Positions 42,561-51,012 of a stretch of 64,000 nucleotides of DNA are shown here, piece by piece (position 1 is the first letter of the stretch; every line of letters starts with the position of its first letter). The notes under the pieces are model-generated. The model searched no databases. It was not told the origin of the DNA and saw only the letters and a program-made list of their open reading frames with translations. The stretch is from positions 29,771 through 93,770 of the forward strand of contig NZ_BLAE01000047.1 of NCBI RefSeq assembly GCF_009687865.1, written 5' to 3'. The position numbers and the translations under genes are program-made. Origin of the DNA: Acrocarpospora macrocephala. GTDB taxonomy: Bacteria; Actinomycetota; Actinomycetes; Streptosporangiales; Streptosporangiaceae.

Positions 42561-43152
42561 GACCCCCATCGCCCCGGCGTTCCGCGCCGAGCGGCTGCTC
42601 ATCCTGATCACCGGGTCTCTTGGCGCCACCTTCATGCCGTACTGGCTGAACTGGCTGCGGCTCTGCTACCCCCACCTGGACATCCGGGTCGTGGTGACCA
42701 GAAGCGCGGAACGGTTCGTGACCCGGCATTCGCTCACCGCCCTACTCAACAGGGATGTGCAGCTCGACGACTGGCCGGACGGCCCGGAGCCGGGCTCTCC
42801 ACACGTGGACTACGCCTCCTGGCCGGACACCGTCCTGGTCTACCCGGCTACCTACAACTTCCTGAGCCGGTTCGCGGGAGGTCTCGCCGACACGCCCATG
42901 CTGCTGGCGCTCCAGTGCACCACGGCGCTGATCGGCATCGCGCCGAACCTGCCGCCGGGGGCCGATCGATCCCACGCCTACCAGCAGAGCCGGGCGGCGA
43001 TCAAGACCCGGCCCAACGTGGTGCTCGTCGATCCCATCCTCGGCCTGAGCACCCATACCCGAGAGCAGAACGCTCTGGTGGCTCCTCCGCTCCCGATCCT
43101 GGTCGAGCGGCTGGAGGAACTGCGCGATATCCGTGAGAAAGAGGTCAGATGA
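42553..43152 (+). CDS. lanD: Peptidyl-cysteine decarboxylase flavoprotein (LanD)
   Basis: The 199-residue HFCD flavoprotein is of EpiD/LxmD/TvaF type. The FMN-binding start ILITGSLGATFMPYWL, the active-site His in SPHVDYASWPDTVLVYPATYNF (PATYN corresponds to PASANT) and the LALQCTTALIG strand are visible. It should oxidatively decarboxylate the C-terminal Cys of the precursor, present in all three peptides, to an enethiol that closes an AviCys/AviMeCys ring. It overlaps lanJ by 8 bp and the next gene by 4 bp, so the three are translationally linked. Confidence 0.86.
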   Translation: MNETPIAPAFRAERLLILITGSLGATFMPYWLNWLRLCYPHLDIRVVVTRSAERFVTRHSLTALLNRDVQLDDWPDGPEPGSPHVDYASWPDTVLVYPATYNFLSRFAGGLADTPMLLALQCTTALIGIAPNLPPGADRSHAYQQSRAAIKTRPNVVLVDPILGLSTHTREQNALVAPPLPILVERLEELRDIREKEVR

Positions 43153-44105
43153 GCAAGGTCGTAGCGTCCTACGCGACGGGATACATGCTCACCGCGATCG
43201 TCGAATCCGGCGACGGGGACTATTGGTGGACCCGGCGTCCCGGGCCCGCCCGTACCACCCGGATGCGCACACCGGATCCCGCCGTGCTCGCCACCGTTCT
43301 GAAGGTGCCGCGGGGCCGGGTCGGGTTGACCGTGCCAGCGCGGCGAGAGGGCGGCGGCGTGACGTACCGGACCCGGCAGGCGCGCCCGATCGCGTCCGCG
43401 TTCCTCGGCCTCGGGGAGGGCGCGGACGGGTTCGACCTGGAGCGGGACGCCGCGGACACGCTGACGGCGACCGGCCTGACGCTGGCCCTGCTGCACGCCG
43501 AGCCGTTGCCGCTGGTCGACCTGCCTGCCCCGGAAGGGCCGCAGCGGTTGCTCTCCTGGCTGCGCGGCGGGCAGGGGCCCGGGACGGCGGCGAACCTGCA
43601 CCGTCGCGCGGTCGACATCCTCGGCCGGGCCCGGATGGCCACCGCTGAGGCGTGGTGCGCGCCGCTGCCGCAGAGCCGGCACGTGTTGCTGCACGGCGCT
43701 CCCGGCCACGGCATTCTCCTGCCCGCGACCCCCGGCCGGGACGGATCCCTGCTGATCGGGGAGGACATCAGCGCGGGCGCGCCCGAGTTCGATGTGGGCT
43801 GGCTCGTCGGCGAGCTGGTGGAGTTCCGCGACGCCGGCCGGAAACTGGGGCACGGCCCGCTCCGGCACGTCGACTACGAGGCGCTCATCGGCTGCCTGCT
43901 GGACGGTTACGCTGCCCCGCTTGACCTGGCTGAGGTGGGGAGGGTGGCCGCCGTACGATTCCTGACCCACACGCATGACTTCGCCGCTTACATGCAGTGG
44001 CACGAGATCTTGGTGGGTTACCTGAACGTTCTCGCCGACGTGATCGACGCGGCGGACAGCGGACAGTTGCTGACCTCTTCTTCGGGCAAGGTGAGTCACC
44101 GGTGA
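43149..44105 (+). CDS. LanX/TvaE-like degenerate phosphotransferase
   Basis: The 318-residue protein has a weak APH-like plan. The loop that would be HGD reads LLHGAPGHGILLP (Asp to Ala184), while a later Asp (GEDISAGAPEFDVGW) is kept. Kinase activity is thus doubtful. A protein of this sort accompanies the decarboxylase in class V (LxmX) and thioamitide (TvaE) clusters, where it is linked to thioether ring formation; the ATG overlaps the lanD stop here as well. Relation to LxmX/TvaE is inferred from context and fold, not from alignment. Confidence 0.6.
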   Translation: MSKVVASYATGYMLTAIVESGDGDYWWTRRPGPARTTRMRTPDPAVLATVLKVPRGRVGLTVPARREGGGVTYRTRQARPIASAFLGLGEGADGFDLERDAADTLTATGLTLALLHAEPLPLVDLPAPEGPQRLLSWLRGGQGPGTAANLHRRAVDILGRARMATAEAWCAPLPQSRHVLLHGAPGHGILLPATPGRDGSLLIGEDISAGAPEFDVGWLVGELVEFRDAGRKLGHGPLRHVDYEALIGCLLDGYAAPLDLAEVGRVAAVRFLTHTHDFAAYMQWHEILVGYLNVLADVIDAADSGQLLTSSSGKVSHR

Positions 44106-45367
44106 AAACCGCCGAAATCATGCGGGTGAGCTTGACCAACGGACTGCGCGTGGTCATCGAGGAGGACCACTCCGCGCCGGTGGCAGGGGTCGCCGTCCAC
44201 TACGACATCGGCTTTCGCGCGGAGGCCGAGGACAGGTCCGGGCTGGCCCACCTGTTCGAGCACCTGATGTTCCAGGGCGAGGCCGGCGGCGAACGGGACC
44301 ACTTCCAGCAGGTGGAGAGCATCGGGGGCTTCTGCAACGCCTCCACCCGGCAGGACTACACCGACTTCTACAACGTCGTGCCCGCCGAAGCCGTGGCGCG
44401 GGTGATCGAACTGGAGGCCGGTCGCATGCGCGCCCCGAAGATCACCGAACGCGCCATCCAGGCCCAGACCTCAGTCGTCAGGGAAGAGATCCTGGGCAAA
44501 ATGCGCAAGCCCTACGGCGGCTTCCCCTGGCCCAGGCTGTCACCCGTGCTCTTCCGCGACTTCGCCAACGCCCACGACGGGTACGGCGACTACGCCTCCC
44601 TCCAGCACGTCACCCTGGACGACTGCCTGGACTTCTTCGACCGCCACTACAGCCCGGCCAACGCCGTGGTGACGATCACCGGCGACGTCGACACCGGCGC
44701 GGTGCTGGAGGTCGTCGAGCGCACATTCGGAAGGATTCCGGCACGGCCCGTCCCCGCACTCGGCTCCTGGTGGGAGCCCGAGCCGGCGGAACAGGTGGCG
44801 GCCGAATACACGGACCCGATGGCGCCACTGCCCGCGTTCGCCCTCGGCCACCGGGTGCCCAACGCGGCAGCGGATCCAGGTGCCCACTTCGCGCTGTCCG
44901 CGCTCGCGGGCGTGCTGACCGGCGGCAACCGGCCCCGGCTGCGGGAGCGGCTGCGGCGGGAGACTGGGCAGATCATCACATTCTCGGCCCGGGTCGGCCT
45001 GTTCGACCTGCTCGACGCCCGCGACCCCGACATGTGGATCCTCACCGCGGTTCACCCGAAGGCGCTGTCGACCGAGCAGGTGCTGGCCGCCGTGGACGCT
45101 GAACTGGAGTCGCTCGAGCCGACCGAGGAGGAATTGCGGCGGCGCCGTACCACCTGGATCAACGCTCACCACCGGTCCATGGACGAGCCTGCCAACCGGG
45201 TGCGCATGCTGGGGCGGTTCGAGCTGCTGTTCGGCGATCCGGGCCTGGCCGGGCGGCTGCCCGACCTGTGCGCGGAGGTGACCGCGGCCGATGTGGCCGC
45301 GGCGGCCCGCAGCCTGCGCGCGCAGCCGGGCGCGCTTCTCAGCGTCGTCCCACAGGAGAAACGATGA
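44102..45367 (+). CDS. M16-family metalloprotease, catalytic subunit
   Basis: The 421-residue protein is a zinc protease of the pitrilysin/processing peptidase family. The inverted zinc motif HLFEH (His50, Glu53, His54) and the distal Glu in VVREEILGKM are present. The start region MRVSLTNGLRVVIEEDHSAPVAGV is standard for the family. The GTG at 44102 overlaps the previous stop (GTGA) with AAGGTGAG upstream. Together with the next, inactive M16 gene it likely forms a heterodimer that removes the leader from the modified peptide. Confidence 0.87.
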   Translation: MKTAEIMRVSLTNGLRVVIEEDHSAPVAGVAVHYDIGFRAEAEDRSGLAHLFEHLMFQGEAGGERDHFQQVESIGGFCNASTRQDYTDFYNVVPAEAVARVIELEAGRMRAPKITERAIQAQTSVVREEILGKMRKPYGGFPWPRLSPVLFRDFANAHDGYGDYASLQHVTLDDCLDFFDRHYSPANAVVTITGDVDTGAVLEVVERTFGRIPARPVPALGSWWEPEPAEQVAAEYTDPMAPLPAFALGHRVPNAAADPGAHFALSALAGVLTGGNRPRLRERLRRETGQIITFSARVGLFDLLDARDPDMWILTAVHPKALSTEQVLAAVDAELESLEPTEEELRRRRTTWINAHHRSMDEPANRVRMLGRFELLFGDPGLAGRLPDLCAEVTAADVAAAARSLRAQPGALLSVVPQEKR

Positions 45368-46563
45368 GCAACCCGATCGCCGACCGCACCTTGCCGAACG
45401 GGCTGCGCCTGCTCGCTCTGCGGCATGGCAGCACCCCCTTGGCCGAAGTGCGCCTGCACCTGCCCGCACCCTGCCCGACCCGACTCGATCTCGCCGAGTC
45501 CGCACTGCTGGCAGCGTCCCTGGCCCAGCTGCAGGACGCGTACGACGGCGTGGAGTTGAGCGCGATGGCCGACATCCACCGGATCTCCGTCAGCGCCTCC
45601 AGTTCGATGGCCGACCTGGAATCGCTCCTGGCGGCGCTGGCGCAGGTGGTGGAAGGCGCGCCCATCGAACTGGAGGTGGCGCGCGGGCAGCTGATCGCCC
45701 AGTTCAGAATGGTCAGGGCACATCCCGACCTCGCGGTCAGGACCGAACTCGCACGACACCTGTTCGGCGACCATCCGGCGGCCTTCTTGCTGCCGGCGGA
45801 AGCCGAACTGGCGAGCATCATGGAACTGAGGCGGACGTTCGATCCTCGCGGAGCCGTCCTGGTGCTGCTCACCTCGGCGGACCCTGAGCAGATGGCGGAC
45901 GCCGCGGAGAAGGCGCTGGGCGGATGGCGCCCGGCCGCGCGAAGCGCACCCCCGCTGCCGCCGCTCCCCGCGATCGAGGGCGGACGGCTCGCGCTGCTGC
46001 CACGTCCGGGCGCGCCGCAGTCCCGTATCCGCTTGCGCGCGCAGGCCCTGACGCCGGATGACGATCGTTACCCGGCGGTCTTCCTCGCCTGCAACGTGCT
46101 CGGCGGCTACCTCTCGTCCCGGCTGTCGCGAAACCTGCGCGAGGACAAAGGATACGTATACGGCATTACCTCCATGTTCGACCTCCACCCCGGCAGCGGA
46201 TTCCTGGCCATCGAGGCCGACACCGCGGCCGCGACCACCAATCCCGCTTTGGCGGCAGTGGGCGACGAGCTCCGTCGAATGCGCACGCATCCGCCCACCG
46301 GGGAGGAGATCCAAGCCGCCCGGGCCTTCGCGACAGGTTCCACAGCGACCCGCCTGGCTCCGCGCGCCGCGTTCGCCACAGCGATCGCGGACCTGGCGGC
46401 CAAAGCGATCGATCCGCTCTTCCTGCTGGACTTCTCCCGCAAACTGGCGGCGGTGACCCCGGAGGCGGTGGTGGCGGCGGCCGCGGAATTCCTGGCTCCC
46501 GAACGCTTCGCCGGGGTTATCGCCGCAGATCCCGAGCTGGTCACCCAGCCGATCCTCAACTGA
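45364..46563 (+). CDS. M16-family protein, non-catalytic subunit
   Basis: The 399-residue protein has the same fold as its neighbour (RTLPNGLRLLALRHGSTPLAEVRL; NVLGGYLSSRLSRNLREDKGYVYGI), but the HxxEH zinc motif is absent (AESALLAASL in its place). In bacterial and mitochondrial M16B pairs one subunit is catalytic and the other supplies substrate binding through the R/Y pair near the C-terminus (NLREDKGYVYG here). ATGA overlap with the catalytic gene supports 1:1 production. Last gene of the cluster operon. Confidence 0.85.
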   Translation: MSNPIADRTLPNGLRLLALRHGSTPLAEVRLHLPAPCPTRLDLAESALLAASLAQLQDAYDGVELSAMADIHRISVSASSSMADLESLLAALAQVVEGAPIELEVARGQLIAQFRMVRAHPDLAVRTELARHLFGDHPAAFLLPAEAELASIMELRRTFDPRGAVLVLLTSADPEQMADAAEKALGGWRPAARSAPPLPPLPAIEGGRLALLPRPGAPQSRIRLRAQALTPDDDRYPAVFLACNVLGGYLSSRLSRNLREDKGYVYGITSMFDLHPGSGFLAIEADTAAATTNPALAAVGDELRRMRTHPPTGEEIQAARAFATGSTATRLAPRAAFATAIADLAAKAIDPLFLLDFSRKLAAVTPEAVVAAAAEFLAPERFAGVIAADPELVTQPILN

Positions 46564-46791
46564 TCGCCTGCTACGGCTCGCACGCTGCCGAGGCAACGGG
46601 CTGGTCCCGTCATTGGCGTGCCGGTATCGTGTCAGCTGGCGCCCGTCCACGCCCAACCTCCGGCAACCTGCCCCAGCCGGGTTCCCACGGAGGCAAAGGG
46701 AGGTCCACCTCTCGGCCGGGGTTTGGTCTTCGATCGTGCGGCCGCCGTCTCGATCGCTGGGGGATCCGCGTGCGGGCCGCGGGAGACCACG

Positions 46792-47901
46792 ATGACCAAG
46801 CAGGCCGACTTCAAGCGACGCGTGCGCGCCCGCATGTCCAAGACCGGCGAGTCGTACGCGACCGCCCGCAGCAAGCTGCTCGCCGAACAGCCGGACCCGG
46901 CTGCCGCCCCCGCCGAGGAGTGGATGGCGGCGGCGCTGCACGTGAGCAACGGCGACGCCACCGACCTGCCCGGAACCGGGCTCGCGCCACAGGTGCTGTA
47001 CTGGCGCGACGTCCTGCACGAAGGGCCGGTGCCCGCCGTGGGGCCGGAGGAGCTCCGGCAGATCAGAGCCGCCTTCCTCACCCAGGCAGGCGTCGACGAC
47101 CGGGCGGAGGGCGCGCGCATATTCCTGGACCGGGACCGGACCCTCGCGGCCAACCGTGACGGCCAGTACGTGCTCTGGTTCGAGGCCGACCTGTACGACC
47201 AGTTGCAGATCATCCAGATCCTCGACCGCCTCGCCGGCCTCGGCGTGCCCGCCGCGCGGATCACCCTGATCTGCATCGGCGAGCACCCGGGCATCGCCCG
47301 CTTCGGCGGGCTTGGCGAGCTGACGGCCGAGCAGTTGCGCGAGCTGCCCGCGACCCGGGCGTGCGCGCGGCTGACCCCGGCCGCGCTCCAGCTCGCCACC
47401 CGTGCGTGGGCGGCGTTCCGCGCGCCGACACCGGACGGTCTCGGCGCCATCGCCGCCACCCGCTCGGGCGAGCTGCGGTTCCTGGGCGAGGCGTTCGACC
47501 GCCTCAGCCGCGAGTACCCGTCAACCCGCGACGGGCTGTCGCTGACCGAACGGCGGGTGCTCGCCGCGGTCGCCGACGGCGCGCCCGATGCCGGCACGGC
47601 GTTCGTCCGCGCGGGAGCACGGGAGACGCGCCCGTACCTGGGAGACGACTGGTGCTTCGCGATGATGGACACGATGGCGAATGCGCCGGTGCCGCTGCTT
47701 CAGGTGGACCCGGCGGGCCGTCCGGTCGACCGCGGCAGCGGCCTGCGCCTGACCAGCACCGGAGCGCGGGTTCTGGCCGGCGGTGCGGACCAGGTCACGC
47801 TCAACGGTATCGACCGGTGGATCGGCGGTGTGCATCTGCGCGGGCGTCACGTGCCATGGCGCTGGGACGACGGAACTGAAACCCTGACGGAGGCCACGTA
47901 G
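46792..47901 (+). CDS. DUF1835-domain protein
   Basis: The 369-residue protein has an N-terminal helical segment (FKRRVRARMSKTGESYATARSKLLAE), found before many small-domain proteins, then a DUF1835 module (ALHVSNGDATDLPGTGLAPQVLYWRDVLHEGPVPA). A C-terminal DUF3658-like part follows (RLTPAALQLATRAW to WRWDD). The function is unknown; in other bacteria such proteins are scattered single genes. The ATG at 46792 follows GGGAG. It lies 228 bp after the protease pair and need not belong to the RiPP cluster. Confidence 0.78.
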   Translation: MTKQADFKRRVRARMSKTGESYATARSKLLAEQPDPAAAPAEEWMAAALHVSNGDATDLPGTGLAPQVLYWRDVLHEGPVPAVGPEELRQIRAAFLTQAGVDDRAEGARIFLDRDRTLAANRDGQYVLWFEADLYDQLQIIQILDRLAGLGVPAARITLICIGEHPGIARFGGLGELTAEQLRELPATRACARLTPAALQLATRAWAAFRAPTPDGLGAIAATRSGELRFLGEAFDRLSREYPSTRDGLSLTERRVLAAVADGAPDAGTAFVRAGARETRPYLGDDWCFAMMDTMANAPVPLLQVDPAGRPVDRGSGLRLTSTGARVLAGGADQVTLNGIDRWIGGVHLRGRHVPWRWDDGTETLTEAT

Positions 47902-48036
47902 GCGCGGACGCCGGGCGGGTACCGACTTGCCCCGGCAAATCACGCCCAGCTCGCCGAGTGATCACGGACCACCGCAGGGATGGCCGGTCGCTGTGCCACC
48001 ATATCGTCCGAAAATGGCATCTTTTTGTCCACTAAT

Positions 48037-48072
48037 GTGAATATAAATACCCTTTGTTCATATTATGGCCAG
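48037..48072 (+). promoter_or_regulatory. Promoter of GAF gene 2 (leaderless)
   Basis: TATTAT at 48061-48066 lies 6 nt before the ATG at 48073; the stretch upstream is AT-rich (AATGTGAATATAAATACC). No Shine-Dalgarno is present. It recalls the promoter region of GAF gene 1. Confidence 0.5.
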
Positions 48073-48954
48073 ATGGCGGATATCTGGGACGACGGGAGAG
48101 GAGCCACCGAGGAGATCGTGGAGCGATTCCTGGATGGGGAGCCCACCGGGAACGACGTACGCGCCCAGATCGTGCACTCGTGGCGACGGTGCCAGGCGAC
48201 GGGGCTCAGCCCCGACATCGCCCATGCGCCCCTGCTCGAGGGCCTGGACTTTGAGTGTGGCCTGGTACGCGCGGCCCGGCCCGTGTTCGAAGGGCTGGGG
48301 ACCACCATCGCGAACACCCCGGTATGCATGCTCTTGGGCGATGCCAACGGCGCGATGTTCCTCCGCAACGTGGGTGAACCGGCGATGCGCAGGGCGATGG
48401 ACGCGGTTGGCGCCGCGCCCGGCTTCGGCTTCACCGAGGCGGAAATGGGAAACAACGCCCACGGCTCGGTGCTGGCAGAGCGGCGCACCTGCCAGATCAC
48501 GGGCAACGAGCACTACGCCGAGGTGCTGCGCAGGTTCACAGCTGTGGGTACCCCGGTACGGGATCCGCTCAGCGGGCGCCTGAACGGCGTCGTCTGCGTC
48601 GTCTGCCCGAACGAGTGGGCGAACGCGAAGATGATGACCCTGGCCCGGCGCTCGGCCGCCGCCGTCGAGGAGCAGCTGATCGGGATGGTCACCGAGCGCG
48701 AGCGTGCGCTGCTGGAGACGTTTCTCCGGTCGCAGGGTGCTAGACACACGCCGAGCTCCCCGCTCCGGGGCTTGTGCCGCCGCGATCAGCTCACCTTGGA
48801 GGACTCCGCCGTGAGCCTGATCGCGGAAGGGCGCACGGCAATGCGGGAGGTCGCCCTTTCCGACGGCCACATCGCCACGCTGCTGGCACAACCGGTGACC
48901 GGCTCCGCGGAGCCTACCGGCATCGCCGTACGAGTGTGGTTGCCAGGCCCCTGA
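48073..48954 (+). CDS. GAF-domain protein 2 flanking the RiPP cluster
   Basis: The 293-residue paralogue of the protein at 37759 shares MADIWDD, IVHSWRRCQATGLSP, the GAF block FTEAEMGNNAHGSVLAERRTCQITGNEH, ALLETFLRS and the end RDQLTLEDSAVSLIAEG. Like its twin it lacks an ATPase or HTH domain. The pair brackets the peptide cluster on the same strand at both ends, which suggests either duplicated sensors for it or a duplication that carried the cluster border. Function unproven. Confidence 0.75.
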   Translation: MADIWDDGRGATEEIVERFLDGEPTGNDVRAQIVHSWRRCQATGLSPDIAHAPLLEGLDFECGLVRAARPVFEGLGTTIANTPVCMLLGDANGAMFLRNVGEPAMRRAMDAVGAAPGFGFTEAEMGNNAHGSVLAERRTCQITGNEHYAEVLRRFTAVGTPVRDPLSGRLNGVVCVVCPNEWANAKMMTLARRSAAAVEEQLIGMVTERERALLETFLRSQGARHTPSSPLRGLCRRDQLTLEDSAVSLIAEGRTAMREVALSDGHIATLLAQPVTGSAEPTGIAVRVWLPGP

Positions 48955-49146
48955 AGTCGCAACGCCCGTTCGACCCCGAACAGTGAGGCGCCGAAGCAGC
49001 GCTGGGGGCCTGGGCTTGATGGGCTGAATCTTTCACCTGCCAGGGGAAACTCGTGGCAGGTCAGCGGCATGGCCGGACGGGTTGTTCTGTACATCCGGGT
49101 GAAACAAGCCGAATCTGGGAGCCCCTCTGGGCTCGGAGGTTTGGTC

Positions 49147-50142
49147 ATGAGGACCTTGCGCGCATGGGCGCTGTCCGCCGTCACCGTGCTGCTGGCGGCG
49201 ATTGGGGTGGTCGCCTCCCCAATCGCCGCGCATGCGGACATCGTCTGCTCGGTGTCGTACGCACCGGTGTGGGACAACGGCGGCGGCTTCGGCGCCAACA
49301 TCACGATCACCAACCTGGGTGACCCGGTGAACCCGTGGACCCTGCGCTACACCTGGCCCGGCGCCCAGCAGGTCACCCAGGGCTGGGGCGGCACCTGGAC
49401 GCAGTTGGGGCCGGACGTGACCGTGAACGCCCCGTCGTACGCACCGGCCCTGGCCACCGGGGCGAGCGTCACCGTCGGCTTCTACGGGACCTACACCGGC
49501 GCGAACACACCCCCCACGATCTTCACGCTCAACAACGTGCCCTGCACGGGGAGCGCGCCGCGCTCGGTCAGGCTGACCTCCCCCGTCAACGGCCAGAACT
49601 TCATCGCGCCCGCGAACATCGGCCTGGCCGCGAGCACGACCCCCGCCGGTTGGGCGGCCAGGGTCGACTTCTACTCGGGCACGACACTGCTCGGCAGCGA
49701 CACCACCGCGCCCTACACCCTCACCTGGTCCATCGTCCCGGCGGGCAGATACACGCTGTCGGCCAGAGCCACCGACACCAGCGGCATGACCTACGTGTCC
49801 AACCTCGTCAACATCACCGTGACCGGGATCGTGGCCGACCCCTTCGTCGTGGTCACCCCGACGTCGGTGAACGTCGCCATCGGCGGCCCCGCCATCGTCT
49901 CCGTCCGCCTGTCACGGGCTCCCACGAGTGCCACCACCGTGACGACCAGCCGAATCAGCGGCGACCCCGACCTGACCATCCAGTCGGGCGCGACCCTGAC
50001 CTTCACCCCGGCCACCTGGAACATCCCCCAGAACGTGACCGTGACCGCCGGACCCAGCGCGACGATCGGCGACTCCGCCCAGTTCCTCGCCACTGCCCCC
50101 AACTACCTGTCGGCCACGTTCACCGCCACGGTGACCGGCTGA
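49147..50142 (+). CDS. Secreted CBM2 carbohydrate-binding protein
   Basis: The 331-residue protein has a signal peptide (about 1-31, LSAVTVLLAAIGVVASPIAAHA), a family-2 cellulose/chitin-binding module (about 32-137; CSVSYAPVWDNGGGFGANITI, the planar Trp residues in GWGGTWTQLG, closing NNVPC for the disulphide), an Ig-like domain (SVRLTSPVNGQNFIAPANIGL), and a third beta domain (FVVVTPTSVNVAIGGPAIVSV). No catalytic domain is present. It may tether to polysaccharide. GGAGG lies 8 nt before the ATG. Location next to the RiPP cluster appears coincidental. Confidence 0.86.
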   Translation: MRTLRAWALSAVTVLLAAIGVVASPIAAHADIVCSVSYAPVWDNGGGFGANITITNLGDPVNPWTLRYTWPGAQQVTQGWGGTWTQLGPDVTVNAPSYAPALATGASVTVGFYGTYTGANTPPTIFTLNNVPCTGSAPRSVRLTSPVNGQNFIAPANIGLAASTTPAGWAARVDFYSGTTLLGSDTTAPYTLTWSIVPAGRYTLSARATDTSGMTYVSNLVNITVTGIVADPFVVVTPTSVNVAIGGPAIVSVRLSRAPTSATTVTTSRISGDPDLTIQSGATLTFTPATWNIPQNVTVTAGPSATIGDSAQFLATAPNYLSATFTATVTG

Positions 50143-50202
50143 CGATCCGCCGCCAGGTGCATCCCGATCGCGCTGGCGGTCCCGGTTGCCTTCGGCCGCG
50201 GT

Positions 50203-51012
50203 TCAGTCGTTCGGCGACTTCTCGAACCACCAGCCGGTGTCCCCGATCGGGGTGATGGTGACGGGACCCAGGGCGCTCTCCCACTCGCGTGGCTGTTCGT
50301 CGGGGGAGTACAGGTACGCGAAGTTCCACTCGATCCCGCCGCCGGAGCGTAGGAAGCCGACAGACTCGACGGTGCCGTCCGGGGTGTACCTCGCGCTCAT
50401 CAGTTCGTTGGTGGGGACCCCGCTCCGCTCGACGGCGTCGAGGATTCGGTCGAGGTCGGCGCGCGCGACGGCGTCGAACGGCTGCTCGGCCGGGCGTCCC
50501 CCGCATTTCCCGTCGTCGCTGAACGTGCCGCGCGGGTACTCCAGGATGTCGCACTGCGCTTCCTCGTACCAGGTGGGCCGGATCTCCTCGAGCACGGGCA
50601 GGACGTGGGTCCGCAGGCTCGCGACCTCCTCGGCCATCCGCTCGGGTGAGGGCTGGCCGGAGTTGACCATGCCGTCGAGCAGGCCGAGCAGTTCGCCCAG
50701 GTCGAAGCCGGGCCGCGCCGTAGCGGGCGCGGCCGGGTCTTCGAGGCCGAGCACGGTGCGCACCTGGTGGCCGCCGGGCATGGTCAGGGTGCCGACGCCC
50801 GGCAGGCGCACCGAGCCGGCCACGGTCAACGCGAGCAGCCCGGCCGCGACGACGCCGACGACGCTCTGCCTGCGTCGTCGACGGCGCAGCGCCCGCCGTG
50901 CCGTGGCGAGCACGGCAGGAGTGTCGAACCGTACGTCGGGAATTGCATGGGCATCCGCGCGCAGGCGGGCGACGACGTCGTCCGGCGTCTGCGTGCCGGT
51001 TCGGGGGTTCAT
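50203..51012 (-). CDS. Membrane protein paired with the ECF sigma factor
   Basis: The 269-residue protein has a 45-residue cytoplasmic part ending in RRALRRRRRRQ, one membrane helix (SVVGVVAAGLLALTVAGSV, about 50-68), and an extracellular domain with two cysteines. It starts within the end of the sigma gene (4-bp overlap). This arrangement matches CU044_5270-like proteins beside SigE-family sigma factors. It may act as an anti-sigma factor, but the Zn-binding HxxxCxxC motif is not present. Confidence 0.72.
   Translation of the reverse strand: MNPRTGTQTPDDVVARLRADAHAIPDVRFDTPAVLATARRALRRRRRRQSVVGVVAAGLLALTVAGSVRLPGVGTLTMPGGHQVRTVLGLEDPAAPATARPGFDLGELLGLLDGMVNSGQPSPERMAEEVASLRTHVLPVLEEIRPTWYEEAQCDILEYPRGTFSDDGKCGGRPAEQPFDAVARADLDRILDAVERSGVPTNELMSARYTPDGTVESVGFLRSGGGIEWNFAYLYSPDEQPREWESALGPVTITPIGDTGWWFEKSPND

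Noticed and set aside
40021..46563. Thioamitide (thioviridamide-type) cluster
   Set aside because: Kinase, HopA1-like and decarboxylase genes agree, but no YcaO/TfuA pair for thioamide formation is present.
45166..47286. Minus-strand 706-residue frame over the M16 and DUF1835 genes
   Set aside because: Antisense shadow; the plus-strand genes show conserved family motifs.
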